A stretch of DNA of 64,000 bases, taken from the NCBI GenBank assembly GCA_038735125.1, contig JAVYNU010000003.1, positions 1-64,000 on the forward strand, written 5' to 3'. The position numbers and the translations under genes were made by a program. The notes beneath the pieces are model-generated. The model saw only the letters and a program-made list of their open reading frames with translations. It made no database searches and was not told the DNA's origin. The stretch's first letter is position 1. Each line of letters starts with the position of its first letter. Positions 1 to 9,079 of the stretch are shown piece after piece. The DNA comes from Ignisphaera sp. Lineage in GTDB: Archaea; Thermoproteota; Thermoprotei_A; Sulfolobales; Ignisphaeraceae.

Positions 1-2
1 GT

Positions 3-86
3 ATCGAGAGATTCACAGGTTTGAAGTGGAAGGAGGTTCACGTGAAATATGAGAACAAAAAGCTGTTTGCCAGCATATTTCCTTAG
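3..86 (+). CDS. 3' end of an unidentified CDS (partial, runs in from the left edge)
   Basis: One frame is open from the left edge to a TAG at 84-86. It encodes about 27 residues ending KLFASIFP, with the mixed charged/aromatic composition expected of a real C-terminus. The other two forward frames stop within about 50 nt. The fragment is too short to assign a family. Confidence 0.35.
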   Translation: MERFTGLKWKEVHVKYENKKLFASIFP

Positions 87-309
87 TTTAGCGCCAATCA
101 AATTCATTGTGATGATACTAGAGAATTAATGATTTACACAGCTACTATTTACTGAGGGTGGATGTTGTCTAGTGTGATAATCTCCATAGGATCCTGAGAG
201 AGCTGAAGGGAAGACTTGAGAAACTGAATACAGTGGCAGTGAAATGATCTGCCTTAGAAGACCTATTCATAGCTGTTAATATCGGTAAGGATTGTGAGGT
301 GCTATATCT
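87..309. other. Intergenic stretch with no convincing gene
   Basis: This stretch has many stops in all frames. A short open stretch at 173-244 (LHRILRELKGRLEKLNTVAVK) looks protein-like but has no start and could be a decayed remnant. A GTGATGA at 109-115 followed by CTGA at 152-155 resembles C and D boxes, but the internal D' box is missing and C' is degenerate. Confidence 0.3.
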
Positions 310-1746
310 CTAGCCATCTTCAACCTCAACACCCTCTCTCTTTAGTATGGATCTGGCGGCTATTACTCCTGTTGCAGCTGCTACGTTCATGCCTCTTGAG
401 AGCCCTACTCCGTCCCCGGCAACAAAGACGTTCTTCAAGTTTGTTTCAAGTTCTCTGCTGACTCTGGCTCTCGTGCTGTAGAATTTTATTTCTGGTGCGT
501 ATAGGAGTGTTTGTGGTGATGCTATTCCAGGCATTATTATGTCTAACCTCTTTAGAGCTTCTATTATATTTACAACTACTCTATATGGGTAGGCCATGGC
601 TATGTCTCCTGGCGTTACAGATTTTAGTGTTGGGTCTACAACGCTTCTTTCTATTCTTGACCATGTACTTCTTCTCCCAGCCTCTAAATCGCCAAACCTC
701 TGAATTATTGGTCTCCCACCGCCAAGCTTTGTCGCCAGTCTTGCTATGCTTTTCCCATATGCTATGGTGTCCTCAAATGGGTCTGTAAGCTTGACTGTTA
801 TTAGCAATGCAAAGTTTGTGTTCTTGCTTTTTATTGTTGCGAAGCTCTCTCCATTTACGCCAACCGAGTCGTCTGGATACCTCTCCTCAACGACAAGCCC
901 ATTTGGATTTGTGCAAAATGTTCTTGCTTTATCGTCATAGCTCTTTGTGTACATTATTATCTTCGGATCTCTGACAAGCTTTGTTATAGGCTCGGTGACA
1001 TATGCTGGAACCTCAACTCTTACACCAATGTCTAGTGGACCGGGCTCAACATCTATACCTCTTCTCTTTGCCAGTTGAGAAAACCATTCAGCCCCGATTC
1101 TCCCAGGCGCTATAATAACATATCTAGATACTATGTCTAGCTTTGTTGTTTTAAGCCTTATCCTATTCTCTGCATGCTCGATGTCTGTAACCTCTGTATA
1201 CCCATGTATCTCCACACCCCTGCTCTTCAAATAGTTAGCCATGTTTGCTATGACCTTAGGCATGTTCTCAGAGCCTATGAGTCTCTGAGGTGTTGGAACA
1301 AACTTTGCACCGGCTTTTGCAGCCAATCTCTCAAGCTCTGAAGCCTGCTCATAGTCAATAGCATATAAGTTATCTGGAGCACCAAACTTTACCAGCACAC
1401 TATCAACATATTGTATCAGCTTCTCAGCCTCTTCCCAGCTACCGAGGAGCTTGTCCAAATCCCCTCCAACATCTGGCCTAAGATTCATGGTTCCACTGCT
1501 AAATGTTATAGCCCCTCCAACACCTGACATAACATTGCATGGTTTGCATAGAGCGCATTCCCTATCTCTTGCAAGCTTCTTTAGGTTGAGCATCGGACAC
1601 GTTCTAAACGGGTTTTCACTACCCATCTCAACAATGGCTATCCTCAGCTTTCCAAATCCATAGGTTGAAAGCTCATATGCTGCAAAAAGCCCTGCCACAC
1701 CCCCGCCAATTACTGCAACATCATATTGCTTCTCCATTATCTCCAC
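310..1746 (-). CDS. FAD-dependent dehydrogenase (COG2509-like)
   Basis: The 478-residue protein has an N-terminal Rossmann FAD-binding motif (GGGVAGLFAAYEL, about residues 14-26) and a cysteine-rich stretch with RECALCKPC at about residues 61-69. The C-terminal flavin motif VFVAGDGVGLSRG lies near residue 440. This architecture matches the uncharacterised FAD-dependent dehydrogenases of COG2509, which are related to glycerol-3-phosphate dehydrogenase/HI0933-like flavoproteins. The substrate is unknown. The start overlaps the 3' end of purA by 10 nt, so the two are probably cotranscribed from a promoter upstream of purA. A second ATG three codons in (1737) would remove the overlap. Confidence 0.8.
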   Translation of the reverse strand: MEIMEKQYDVAVIGGGVAGLFAAYELSTYGFGKLRIAIVEMGSENPFRTCPMLNLKKLARDRECALCKPCNVMSGVGGAITFSSGTMNLRPDVGGDLDKLLGSWEEAEKLIQYVDSVLVKFGAPDNLYAIDYEQASELERLAAKAGAKFVPTPQRLIGSENMPKVIANMANYLKSRGVEIHGYTEVTDIEHAENRIRLKTTKLDIVSRYVIIAPGRIGAEWFSQLAKRRGIDVEPGPLDIGVRVEVPAYVTEPITKLVRDPKIIMYTKSYDDKARTFCTNPNGLVVEERYPDDSVGVNGESFATIKSKNTNFALLITVKLTDPFEDTIAYGKSIARLATKLGGGRPIIQRFGDLEAGRRSTWSRIERSVVDPTLKSVTPGDIAMAYPYRVVVNIIEALKRLDIIMPGIASPQTLLYAPEIKFYSTRARVSRELETNLKNVFVAGDGVGLSRGMNVAAATGVIAARSILKREGVEVEDG

Positions 1747-2759
1747 CCCAATCCAAGCTCTTTTCGTCTATCGATTGTGCATAAAGCATCCTCTCCAGTG
1801 CCAATAATCGTTACTGGAGTTTTTAGAGAATTCTCTATGTTTTCTATCCAGTTCCTAGCATCCTTTGATAGTTTGTCCCATTCTCTAACACACTTATCGT
1901 TTGGGTAGAGCGCGTCGAGTCTTGTTATAGCTGCTTGTGTTGCGGAATTCAGCATTATTGCTTTCTTAGCGAGATCAACATTGAATAGTGCTACCCTTCT
2001 CCTTCTACCAGTAACAGTAGCTACTTCAACTAGTCCAAGCCTCTCAGCCTCCTCAGGTGGAAGCTCACCCTCTAGAGGACCTCCACCAACCCTTGTAACA
2101 TATGATTTGAAAACAACTATAACCTCGTCAACCTTCTTAGGGCCGACCCCAACCTCTGAGGCAAAGGCTGACGCTGTTGTATCTCTACTTGTAACGTATG
2201 GGTATGTGCCATGGTACAAACTTAGGAAGGTTCCTTGAACACCCTCTATATAGACAAGCTCCCCTCTATCAATAGCGTTGTTAACTTCCAGCGAAACATC
2301 TACAAGGTAGTCTCTTAGCACATCAAAATCTTTGGCAAGTCTAAGCCTCCTCAAAACCCTGTCAGACATTGCAAATCCTACTCCCTGCAATGTTGAGCCA
2401 ACGTCTTTGACCAGAAAAGCGTCTCTCTTCTCAGCCTCGACATGCCTATCCTCTATAACACCAGTGTTCCTGTCAACAAATATCCTGCCCCTAACACCAG
2501 TCTCCTCAACCTCGTTAAAGAACACATCAAGTCTCATCAAAGCCCCGGCAGCGATCATAAGCTTCACATTCTTGTTAACGAAAAACGATGGGACAAGCCT
2601 GAGCTTCCACACCCTATTGCCGTAGACAACTGTATGACCAGCATTTATAGAGCCACATCTAACAGCGATAGACGGGTTATCGGCTAGCGCAAGATACGCC
2701 GCTATCTTACCCTTGCCCTCATCGCCAAAGAACCCGCCTACAACTATGGCCAGCGGCAT
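1737..2759 (-). CDS. purA: Adenylosuccinate synthetase
   Basis: PurA joins IMP and aspartate using GTP to give adenylosuccinate, the first committed step to AMP. The 340-residue protein begins with the diagnostic GTP/IMP loop GGFFGDEGKGK at residues 8-18, followed by the INAGHT motif. It is about 90 residues shorter than bacterial PurA (about 430), as is usual for the compact archaeal form. It is the first gene of a leftward pair with the FAD dehydrogenase. No other purine gene is nearby. Confidence 0.95.
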   Translation of the reverse strand: MPLAIVVGGFFGDEGKGKIAAYLALADNPSIAVRCGSINAGHTVVYGNRVWKLRLVPSFFVNKNVKLMIAAGALMRLDVFFNEVEETGVRGRIFVDRNTGVIEDRHVEAEKRDAFLVKDVGSTLQGVGFAMSDRVLRRLRLAKDFDVLRDYLVDVSLEVNNAIDRGELVYIEGVQGTFLSLYHGTYPYVTSRDTTASAFASEVGVGPKKVDEVIVVFKSYVTRVGGGPLEGELPPEEAERLGLVEVATVTGRRRRVALFNVDLAKKAIMLNSATQAAITRLDALYPNDKCVREWDKLSKDARNWIENIENSLKTPVTIIGTGEDALCTIDRRKELGLGWR

Positions 2760-3112
2760 AAAATACCCCCTACAAATCGCATTTCCTAATTAATTCAACT
2801 ACTAACAAATATCTGCTTATATTGCTTGAATTTCTATGGTATTTTATTACACAGTGGTGGAATCTGAACAACAAAATCCTTTGCTAATACTTCTAAGACA
2901 CGGAGATTTTAAATCTTAGATATTCATCACTACTATAAAAAGATTTTGAACTAATCATACACTCAATACAATTGGCTCTTCCACTAGATTAACATCTAAA
3001 TAAATGTATTTTAGAGCAAATTAAGACTTCCTTGAAGTTCCGAAACTGAAAAAGACAAACACTTAAATATGTCCTATCTTGGCTTTCTGTTACATGTAGA
3101 ACGGGTTTAGCT
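2760..3112. other. Divergent intergenic region, purA / epimerase
   Basis: This 353-nt AT-rich spacer separates two divergent genes. The only clear signals are a TATA-like element at 3062-3070 facing right, and AT-rich sequence at 2760-2830 that should hold the purA promoter. No RNA gene or conserved ORF was recognised. Confidence 0.5.
3062..3070 (+). promoter_or_regulatory. TATA box for the epimerase gene
   Basis: CTTAAATAT lies 43 nt before the ATG at 3113, in the position and with the composition of an archaeal TATA element. Transcription would be expected to start around 3090-3095, giving a short leader. Confidence 0.5.
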
Positions 3113-4108
3113 ATGAAGCAAGAGACTTTTGAAAAGATTGTTGTTACTGGCGGGGCCGGTTTTATCGGTAGCCATTTAGTGGATTACCTCGTTGCAATGG
3201 GTTTGGCTAAGAAAATAATTGTTATAGACAACCTTAGTAGTGGTTCTATCAAAAATGTTGAGCATCATGTTGGAAAGGACTATTTTGTTTTTGTTAACGC
3301 AGATTTGAAGTTTTTCGATGAGAAATGGGTCAGTTTTTTCAGAGATACTGATGCAGTTTTTCATTTTGCTGCTAATCCAGAGGTTAGAGTATCGTCTATT
3401 GAGCCAAGAACCCACTTCAATGAGAATGTTGTTGCAACATTCAATGTTTTGGAGGCTTCTAGGCTAAATGATGTCAGGCTACATTTCTTCGCAAGTTCCT
3501 CAACTGTTTATGGAGATGCTGAGAAGATCCCGACACCTGAAGACTATGCTCTAAGACCTATCTCTGTCTATGGAGCGTCTAAGGCTGCATGTGAAATGCT
3601 CTACCACTCTTACTCTCATCTATATGGCTTTAGCGTTGCTATTGGAAGATATGCTAACATAATCGGCTATAGATCCAACCACGGAGTTATAATAGACTTC
3701 ATAAATAAGTTGAGGAGCAATCTAAACACGCTGGAGATTCTTGGCGATGGCACGCAAAGAAAAAGCTATTTACATATATCAGATACCATAGAGGCTACAA
3801 TGGCCATTACACTATATGCTAAAAACAATAAAGGATTCCATGTATTCAACATTGGGAATAACGATTGGATTACAGTTAAGGAGATAGCAGATATAGTCGT
3901 CGACGAAATGAACCTCAAGAACGTGCAGTATAAATATGTCTGGGTAACTCCTGACGGCAGGGGGTGGCCAGGCGACGTAAAGTTAATGCTCCTCGACATA
4001 TCAAAGATTGCTAGCCTAACCCAATGGAGGCCTAGACTCTCATCAAAAGAAGCTGTAAGAAAAACTGTTAGAGAGGCTTTAGGCAAGGAAAAATTCTCTT
4101 GGATATAG
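3113..4108 (+). CDS. NAD-dependent epimerase/dehydratase (GalE-like)
   Basis: This is an extended short-chain dehydrogenase/reductase of 331 residues. The NAD-binding motif GGAGFIGSHL sits at about residues 13-22, an AANPEVR loop follows, and the catalytic YGASK motif (Tyr/Lys) lies near residues 152-156 after SSSTVYGD. Such enzymes epimerise or dehydrate nucleotide sugars such as UDP-glucose/UDP-galactose, usually for surface glycans or N-glycosylation. The exact sugar cannot be read from the sequence. The gene stands alone with its own promoter, with unrelated genes on both sides. Confidence 0.88.
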   Translation: MKQETFEKIVVTGGAGFIGSHLVDYLVAMGLAKKIIVIDNLSSGSIKNVEHHVGKDYFVFVNADLKFFDEKWVSFFRDTDAVFHFAANPEVRVSSIEPRTHFNENVVATFNVLEASRLNDVRLHFFASSSTVYGDAEKIPTPEDYALRPISVYGASKAACEMLYHSYSHLYGFSVAIGRYANIIGYRSNHGVIIDFINKLRSNLNTLEILGDGTQRKSYLHISDTIEATMAITLYAKNNKGFHVFNIGNNDWITVKEIADIVVDEMNLKNVQYKYVWVTPDGRGWPGDVKLMLLDISKIASLTQWRPRLSSKEAVRKTVREALGKEKFSWI

Positions 4109-4453
4109 CTAAAAACTTTAGAAAATCCACATAGTTTTTCACAACATCGTTTAATCCTAGACCATAGGCAATAGCTTCAACACGTTGATCTGTTAGAAGC
4201 AGACTTGAATTCTATGCAAAACAACAGCTCTTGGCTTAAAATATCAAAACCCATATAGCAACATCTTTTGTATGGTCAGAGGAGTCCTCTCAATCATCTA
4301 TCATTAAGGATGCGTCTCTTCATCCCAAAGATTCGATATTGCCTAAAGATTTTATATAGGGGCATATGTAGCATGGCTTATGTAAAATAGTGTATAGTTG
4401 TAGAAAACAAATATTTATATCCCTTCTACAAAAAATGATACACGTGATGGTCT
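4109..4453. other. Intergenic region upstream of the ABC importer
   Basis: This 345-nt non-coding stretch holds a 13-nt palindrome (AGAGGAGTCCTCT, 4278-4290) and two TATA-like elements (about 4349-4358 and 4411-4420). No ORF of note was found. The palindrome could be an operator or a hairpin at the 3' end of the epimerase transcript. Confidence 0.45.
4411..4420 (+). promoter_or_regulatory. TATA box for the ABC importer operon
   Basis: ATATTTATAT lies about 34-43 nt before the ATG at 4454. It is a close match to the archaeal TATA consensus and is followed by a short leader. Confidence 0.55.
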
Positions 4454-5869
4454 ATGTTGCTAAAGGGCATATCAAAAACACTTGTGGTTGTAATAGTAGC
4501 AATTCTTGTTGTTGTTGCAGGAGTCTCAATATACTATCTCCTTGTCGCAGGAGGCAAAAAAGAGGCAATCACACTTGTTGTATTGACAAGGCATCCTCAA
4601 GACCTTCTCAACTTGGCTCGCGACGCGTTTCTGAAGAGTGATATTGCCAAGAAGTATAACATTGTCGATGTACAGTTCCTCTCTTTGGACTCTGGCCAGT
4701 GGAGAGACTATCTCAAGAGTCATGGTGCAGATGTTGGCTGGGGTGGCGGTCCATCGCTCTTTGACTCGCTTTACAGAGATGGTTGGCTAGCTCCTCTAAC
4801 ATCCAACGAGGTTAGAGAAGCTCTAAGCAAGATACCGGACACCGTACTTGGAGCACCTATGAAGAGATTTGGAAGCGACGGGAATGTGTATTGGGTTGCA
4901 CAAGCACTATCAAGCTTTGGGATAATCGCAAACAACAAGCTGTTGAAAGACTATGGCATTCCAAAGCCAAGTGACTGGAGCAACTTGACAAGCCCTGAAT
5001 ATGGAAAGGTTATAAATGTCTATGGCTCTCCAGCAATAGTTATTGCAAACCCCCTTAAGAGCACAAGCCATCTAAGAATATACGAAATCATCTTAGAGGC
5101 TTATGGATGGGACAGCGGATGGAAATACCTCACCCTTTTAGCAGCAAACTCAAAGATAATCGACTCTGCATCAGATGCTAGAGACTATGTTATAAGAGGT
5201 GAGTTTGCAGCTACAATAGCTGTTGATTACTATGGCTACATAGCAATGGTTCAAAACCCCAACTGCAGCTTCATCATACCGCTGAAAACAATAGTTAATG
5301 GAGACCCGATAGCATTGTTCAACACCTCAAAGCATCCAGAGGCAGCACAAGCGTTCATAGCCTGGGCTTTGACAGATGGACAAAGGATTCTGTTGGACAA
5401 GAAGGTCAATAGACTCCCCGTAAATGCTGATGTTTGGAATACCCCCGAGGGGCAACAGAGAACAGATCTCAAAGAGATTTACTACAAGACATTGAGTCTA
5501 ACCCCAATGGCTTTCAACGATTCTGATGTTATGAAATATGAATATGCTGTTGCAAGATACTTCAAAGCCGTGCTTATAGACGCTCATGACCAGCTTGTAG
5601 AGGTTTGGAAGAAGCTTGTTGATCTATACTCAAGAGGTTTGATAACACAGCAACAATTTGATTACTATGTATCACAGCTCTCAAAGCCTTTAACATTCAC
5701 AGATCCCACAACAGGCTCTGAAGTAACATTCACAAAAGATTATGCCAAAAGCATTGCCAGTAGAATGGCTAGTGATAGAACTTTGGAGCAGCAACTCATG
5801 ACTATATGGACACAGAAGGCTGTTGAGAGATTCAACTCGATATTGAATGAGCTTCAAAAGATTGGATGA
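4454..5869 (+). CDS. ABC transporter, extracellular solute-binding protein (family 1 / iron-type)
   Basis: The 471-residue exported binding protein has an N-terminal hydrophobic signal/anchor at residues 9-32 (VVVIVAILVVVAGVSIYYLL). A type II periplasmic-binding fold follows, including GVGWGGG-like glycine-rich and PSDWSNL segments seen in iron/thiamine/family 1 binding proteins. No archaeal lipobox cysteine is evident, so it is probably membrane-anchored. It is the first gene of a three-gene importer operon and overlaps the permease. Fused FbpB-type permeases go with Fe(III), thiamine or phosphonate importers, but the substrate here cannot be determined. Confidence 0.85.
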   Translation: MLLKGISKTLVVVIVAILVVVAGVSIYYLLVAGGKKEAITLVVLTRHPQDLLNLARDAFLKSDIAKKYNIVDVQFLSLDSGQWRDYLKSHGADVGWGGGPSLFDSLYRDGWLAPLTSNEVREALSKIPDTVLGAPMKRFGSDGNVYWVAQALSSFGIIANNKLLKDYGIPKPSDWSNLTSPEYGKVINVYGSPAIVIANPLKSTSHLRIYEIILEAYGWDSGWKYLTLLAANSKIIDSASDARDYVIRGEFAATIAVDYYGYIAMVQNPNCSFIIPLKTIVNGDPIALFNTSKHPEAAQAFIAWALTDGQRILLDKKVNRLPVNADVWNTPEGQQRTDLKEIYYKTLSLTPMAFNDSDVMKYEYAVARYFKAVLIDAHDQLVEVWKKLVDLYSRGLITQQQFDYYVSQLSKPLTFTDPTTGSEVTFTKDYAKSIASRMASDRTLEQQLMTIWTQKAVERFNSILNELQKIG

Positions 5870-7694
5870 AGCTCAGATGAAAAGAGTTAGAAATAAAATC
5901 AATTTTTTATTCTCAGACCCTTTCATACTCTTCTCAACAGTATTTCCACTAACCTACCTAGCGATCTTTCTCCTAATACCACTAGCACTACCATTGTCAG
6001 AGCTGTTAAGATCCGATCCAATGCGAATAGCCGAGCTTGTGTTTCAGAACCCTAGATATGTTTCCACTAGACCAATTGGGAGTATAGTTAGTGTGAAGAA
6101 CGTTGTTTTTGGTGGGAAGAACATCACCCTAATTCTGTTTAGCGGGGTTAGCTATGGCTCAATAATAAACAGCTTTATAGTCGCTACAATAACAATGGTT
6201 GTAGCAACTGCTGTGGGAGCTCTAATAGCCATTATATTAACGCTATATGATTTTCCTGGAAGAAGATTCTTCCAGGTTCTAGCCATGTTACCACTGTTTG
6301 CTGCGCCGTTTGCAAGTGGCTATGTCGTTAGAAAGTTTTTTGATTGGAGATATGGTTTACTCTCATATGTAATAGTCAATGTTCTTGGAGTCCCCGTTAG
6401 GATAGGCTTAGACGGGTTGGCAGGGGTTGTTACAGCACAGATTCTAGGTCTATATGTGATTGTTTATCTGAATGTCTCTGCTGCTATAGCCAATATCGAC
6501 CATACCTTGATTGAGCAGGCGCAGAACCTTGGCTCATCGACATTTAGGGTGTTAAAAGATGTTGTATTACCTCTAGCCCTCCCTGGTATCGCCACTGGGG
6601 CGTCACTAACATTTATACTATCTCTTGAGGATATAGCCAACCCCATTGTTTTTGGAGAAGATAGGCTCATATCATATGAGATATTCAGAAGTTTTCAGGA
6701 TCCAACGACTGGAGCTAGATCCCCTGCCGCATTGTTGATGACTGTAATCGTTGTTTTGGTAAGTGCCACAATATTTATACTCATAAGGAGCTATGTCTCG
6801 CTAAGAAGCTATGCAGCTGTAGGAAGGGGTGCAAAGCCCTTGAAGCCATTCAAGCTATCGAGAATTGGTACAGCAATTGTATATTTGTTTCTATTGCCGT
6901 TTCTGTTATTCTCTTCAATTCCACAGATAGGTGTTTTTGTACTGGCATTCTCATCTAGGTGGTATAGCGCATTGCCAGAGGGGTTTACATTAGATAATTT
7001 TGCCTCTATGCTAACAGATCCAATAGTTTCAACAGCAATAAAGAACAGCTTATTGTACTCTATAACAGCCTTAGGCATAATATTAGTTATATCCATACTC
7101 ATTGCCTACTCATCTACAAGAACCAGAGGGGCTATTTCATATATCTTGGATACCCTAGCCACAATACCTATCGCAATCCCTGGGATCGCAATAGCCTCTG
7201 GATTCTTCCTATTGTTCACTACACCACCATTCAAAAACAGCATCTTTGACCCTGTCATATACTCACCTGGAATAGCAATTACAATAGCTTATACCGTAAG
7301 GAGAATGCCGTTTATGGTAAGAGCAATTTATGCTGGCTTACAGCAAATACCAACATCTCTTGAGGAGGCTGCTATCAACCTGGGAGCCTCAAGGTTTTTG
7401 GCTATAGCCACTGTTATACTACCGGCTATAGCAATAAACATTTTTGGTGGTGCCATAACAACATTTGTTTACTGCATTAGCGAAACGAGTGTAGGGGTTA
7501 TGCTAGGCGGCTTGAAGGGTGTTTCAATAGGCCATGCCGCACCAATAACATTTGTTATGCAAAACTATCTAGAGACTCCCCAAGGAACCCAGATAGTTGG
7601 TGCCTTGGGAGCTATGCTAATAGCTCTTCAGCTAATAGCTGTAACTATATCAACGTTTCTGTTAAAGGGCTATAGCATCTTCGGTGTTAGATAA
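5847..7694 (+). CDS. ABC transporter permease, fused double-domain (FbpB-like)
   Basis: The 615-residue membrane protein carries two copies of the binding-protein-dependent permease domain in one chain, roughly residues 95-320 and 390-610, with about 12 membrane helices. The two EAA loops can be seen: EQAQNLGSSTFRVLKDVVLP near residue 230 and EEAAINLGASRFLAIATVILP near residue 510. The fusion is typical of iron/thiamine-type importers. The ATG at 5847 overlaps the binding-protein gene by 23 nt; an ATG at 5877, 7 nt after that gene's stop, is an equally good start. Confidence 0.88.
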   Translation: MSFKRLDEAQMKRVRNKINFLFSDPFILFSTVFPLTYLAIFLLIPLALPLSELLRSDPMRIAELVFQNPRYVSTRPIGSIVSVKNVVFGGKNITLILFSGVSYGSIINSFIVATITMVVATAVGALIAIILTLYDFPGRRFFQVLAMLPLFAAPFASGYVVRKFFDWRYGLLSYVIVNVLGVPVRIGLDGLAGVVTAQILGLYVIVYLNVSAAIANIDHTLIEQAQNLGSSTFRVLKDVVLPLALPGIATGASLTFILSLEDIANPIVFGEDRLISYEIFRSFQDPTTGARSPAALLMTVIVVLVSATIFILIRSYVSLRSYAAVGRGAKPLKPFKLSRIGTAIVYLFLLPFLLFSSIPQIGVFVLAFSSRWYSALPEGFTLDNFASMLTDPIVSTAIKNSLLYSITALGIILVISILIAYSSTRTRGAISYILDTLATIPIAIPGIAIASGFFLLFTTPPFKNSIFDPVIYSPGIAITIAYTVRRMPFMVRAIYAGLQQIPTSLEEAAINLGASRFLAIATVILPAIAINIFGGAITTFVYCISETSVGVMLGGLKGVSIGHAAPITFVMQNYLETPQGTQIVGALGAMLIALQLIAVTISTFLLKGYSIFGVR

Positions 7695-8758
7695 TGGCTT
7701 TTCTAGAAATTCTTGGCGTTAGCAAAAGATTTGGCAACACGATTGCTCTTGACAATGTCACTCTCCATATAGATAAAGGAGAGTTGTTCGCCATTCTAGG
7801 CCCTTCAGGATGTGGAAAAACAACTCTTCTAAGAATTGTAGCTGGCCTAGAGGTGCCTGATACTGGAAGAATAGTTGTTAACGGAGTTGATATAACCTTT
7901 GAAGAACCCCAGAATAGAAAAGCTGTGATGGTCTTCCAGAACTGGGCTCTATGGCCACACATGACAGTATTTGACAACATTGCTTACGGACTAAAGATAA
8001 AGGGGATGCCCAAAGATGAGATAGCTAAAAGAGTTAAATGGGCATTGGAGCTTGTAAAGCTCGAGGGCCTTGAGAAGAGGTATCCACATCAGCTTTCTGG
8101 TGGACAGCAACAGAGGGTTGCATTGGCAAGAGCTATTGTAGTTGAGCCAGAGATTCTTCTTTTAGATGAGCCTCTCAGCAACTTGGATGCAAGACTTAGA
8201 ATAGATATGAGGGAAGAGCTTAGAAACCTCATAAAGAAACTGGGAATAACAGCCATATATGTTACGCATGACCAGGAGGAAGCCATGGCAATAGCTGATA
8301 GAATGGCTGTAATGAACAAGGGCAAGGTGATGCAGATTGGAACGCCTACAGAAATTTACAATAACCCCAAGAACGTTTTTGTTGCCACATTCATTGGCAG
8401 AGCCAATGTTATAAAGGGTATAGCGACTAGAATAGGCGATAGGTATATCGAAGCTAGAATAGGTGGCAAATTCATCAAAGCTGTGAAGGTGACGGACGAA
8501 GAGATTCGCCAAGGGGATTCTGTAGACATTGTTATTAGACCTCATCACATATCGACAAAATGTAGCAACAAGATTGAGAACAAGTTTACAGGTAGAGTAA
8601 TAGAGGTGAGCTTCTTGGGAAATACTATTGAGGTAAAGGTAGAAACTGATATAGGGATTCTAACAGCTCTGTTGCCAGAATCGAACATAATAGAAAACAA
8701 AGATGTTGTTGAAATATGTTTCAACAACGACAAGGCGCTAGTGTTTAGGTCTGAGTGA
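7694..8758 (+). CDS. ABC transporter ATP-binding protein (CUT1/Fe type with TOBE domain)
   Basis: The 354-residue ATPase has Walker A GPSGCGKTT (about residues 36-44), signature LSGGQQQRVALARA (about 134-147), Walker B LLLDEPLSNLDA and the H-loop VTHDQEEA. The C-terminal 110 residues form the TOBE/MalK-like regulatory domain. Its ATG overlaps the permease TAA (TAATG), which indicates translational coupling. It powers the importer encoded by the two upstream genes. Confidence 0.93.
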   Translation: MAFLEILGVSKRFGNTIALDNVTLHIDKGELFAILGPSGCGKTTLLRIVAGLEVPDTGRIVVNGVDITFEEPQNRKAVMVFQNWALWPHMTVFDNIAYGLKIKGMPKDEIAKRVKWALELVKLEGLEKRYPHQLSGGQQQRVALARAIVVEPEILLLDEPLSNLDARLRIDMREELRNLIKKLGITAIYVTHDQEEAMAIADRMAVMNKGKVMQIGTPTEIYNNPKNVFVATFIGRANVIKGIATRIGDRYIEARIGGKFIKAVKVTDEEIRQGDSVDIVIRPHHISTKCSNKIENKFTGRVIEVSFLGNTIEVKVETDIGILTALLPESNIIENKDVVEICFNNDKALVFRSE

Positions 8759-8830
8759 AGCTAGCTGTTCTTAACATTTTTCATTATCGAGAATTAGATC
8801 ACAAATCCGATAGATGAGTAGTCTTGAAAA

Positions 8831-9034
8831 TCAAGCTCTTTGCGATTCCCTGTAAAGTGCTATTGACGTGCTTACCAAAATTAGCCCTATTGCGAATGAG
8901 GCAAGGAACTGGATGTATTTGTCTACATAGATATAGTAAGTCGATATGAACAAAAATATTAGGCCACAAACTAAAAGCAACAAAGCATATACTATTCCAA
9001 TTTTATTACCCGCTTGTCTAGACATAATCAACAC
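8831..9034 (-). CDS. Small membrane protein, unknown
   Basis: The 67-residue protein has two predicted membrane helices (about residues 12-31 and 38-58) and a charged C-terminal tail. The family is not recognised. It follows the seven-helix membrane protein of the MoxR/DUF58 cluster and points the same way. A TATA-like TTTATAAG at about 9069-9078 suggests its own promoter. A start at the fourth codon (ATG) is also possible. Confidence 0.55.
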   Translation of the reverse strand: MLIMSRQAGNKIGIVYALLLLVCGLIFLFISTYYIYVDKYIQFLASFAIGLILVSTSIALYRESQRA

Positions 9035-9067
9035 CTATATCCATCGCCCAATTTTTCTATATCCTTA

Positions 9068-9079
9068 TTCTTATAAACC
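9068..9079 (-). promoter_or_regulatory. TATA-like element for the small membrane gene
   Basis: Read leftward, GGTTTATAAGAA lies about 35-45 nt before the start at 9034, inside the 3' end of the preceding gene. It would allow separate expression of the 67-residue protein. Confidence 0.4.

Noticed and set aside
109..155. Second C/D box sRNA (GTGATGA 109-115, CTGA 152-155)
   Set aside because: There is no D' box, C' is degenerate (ATGATTT) and no flanking stem is seen, so it is below the standard of the one at 13415-13467.
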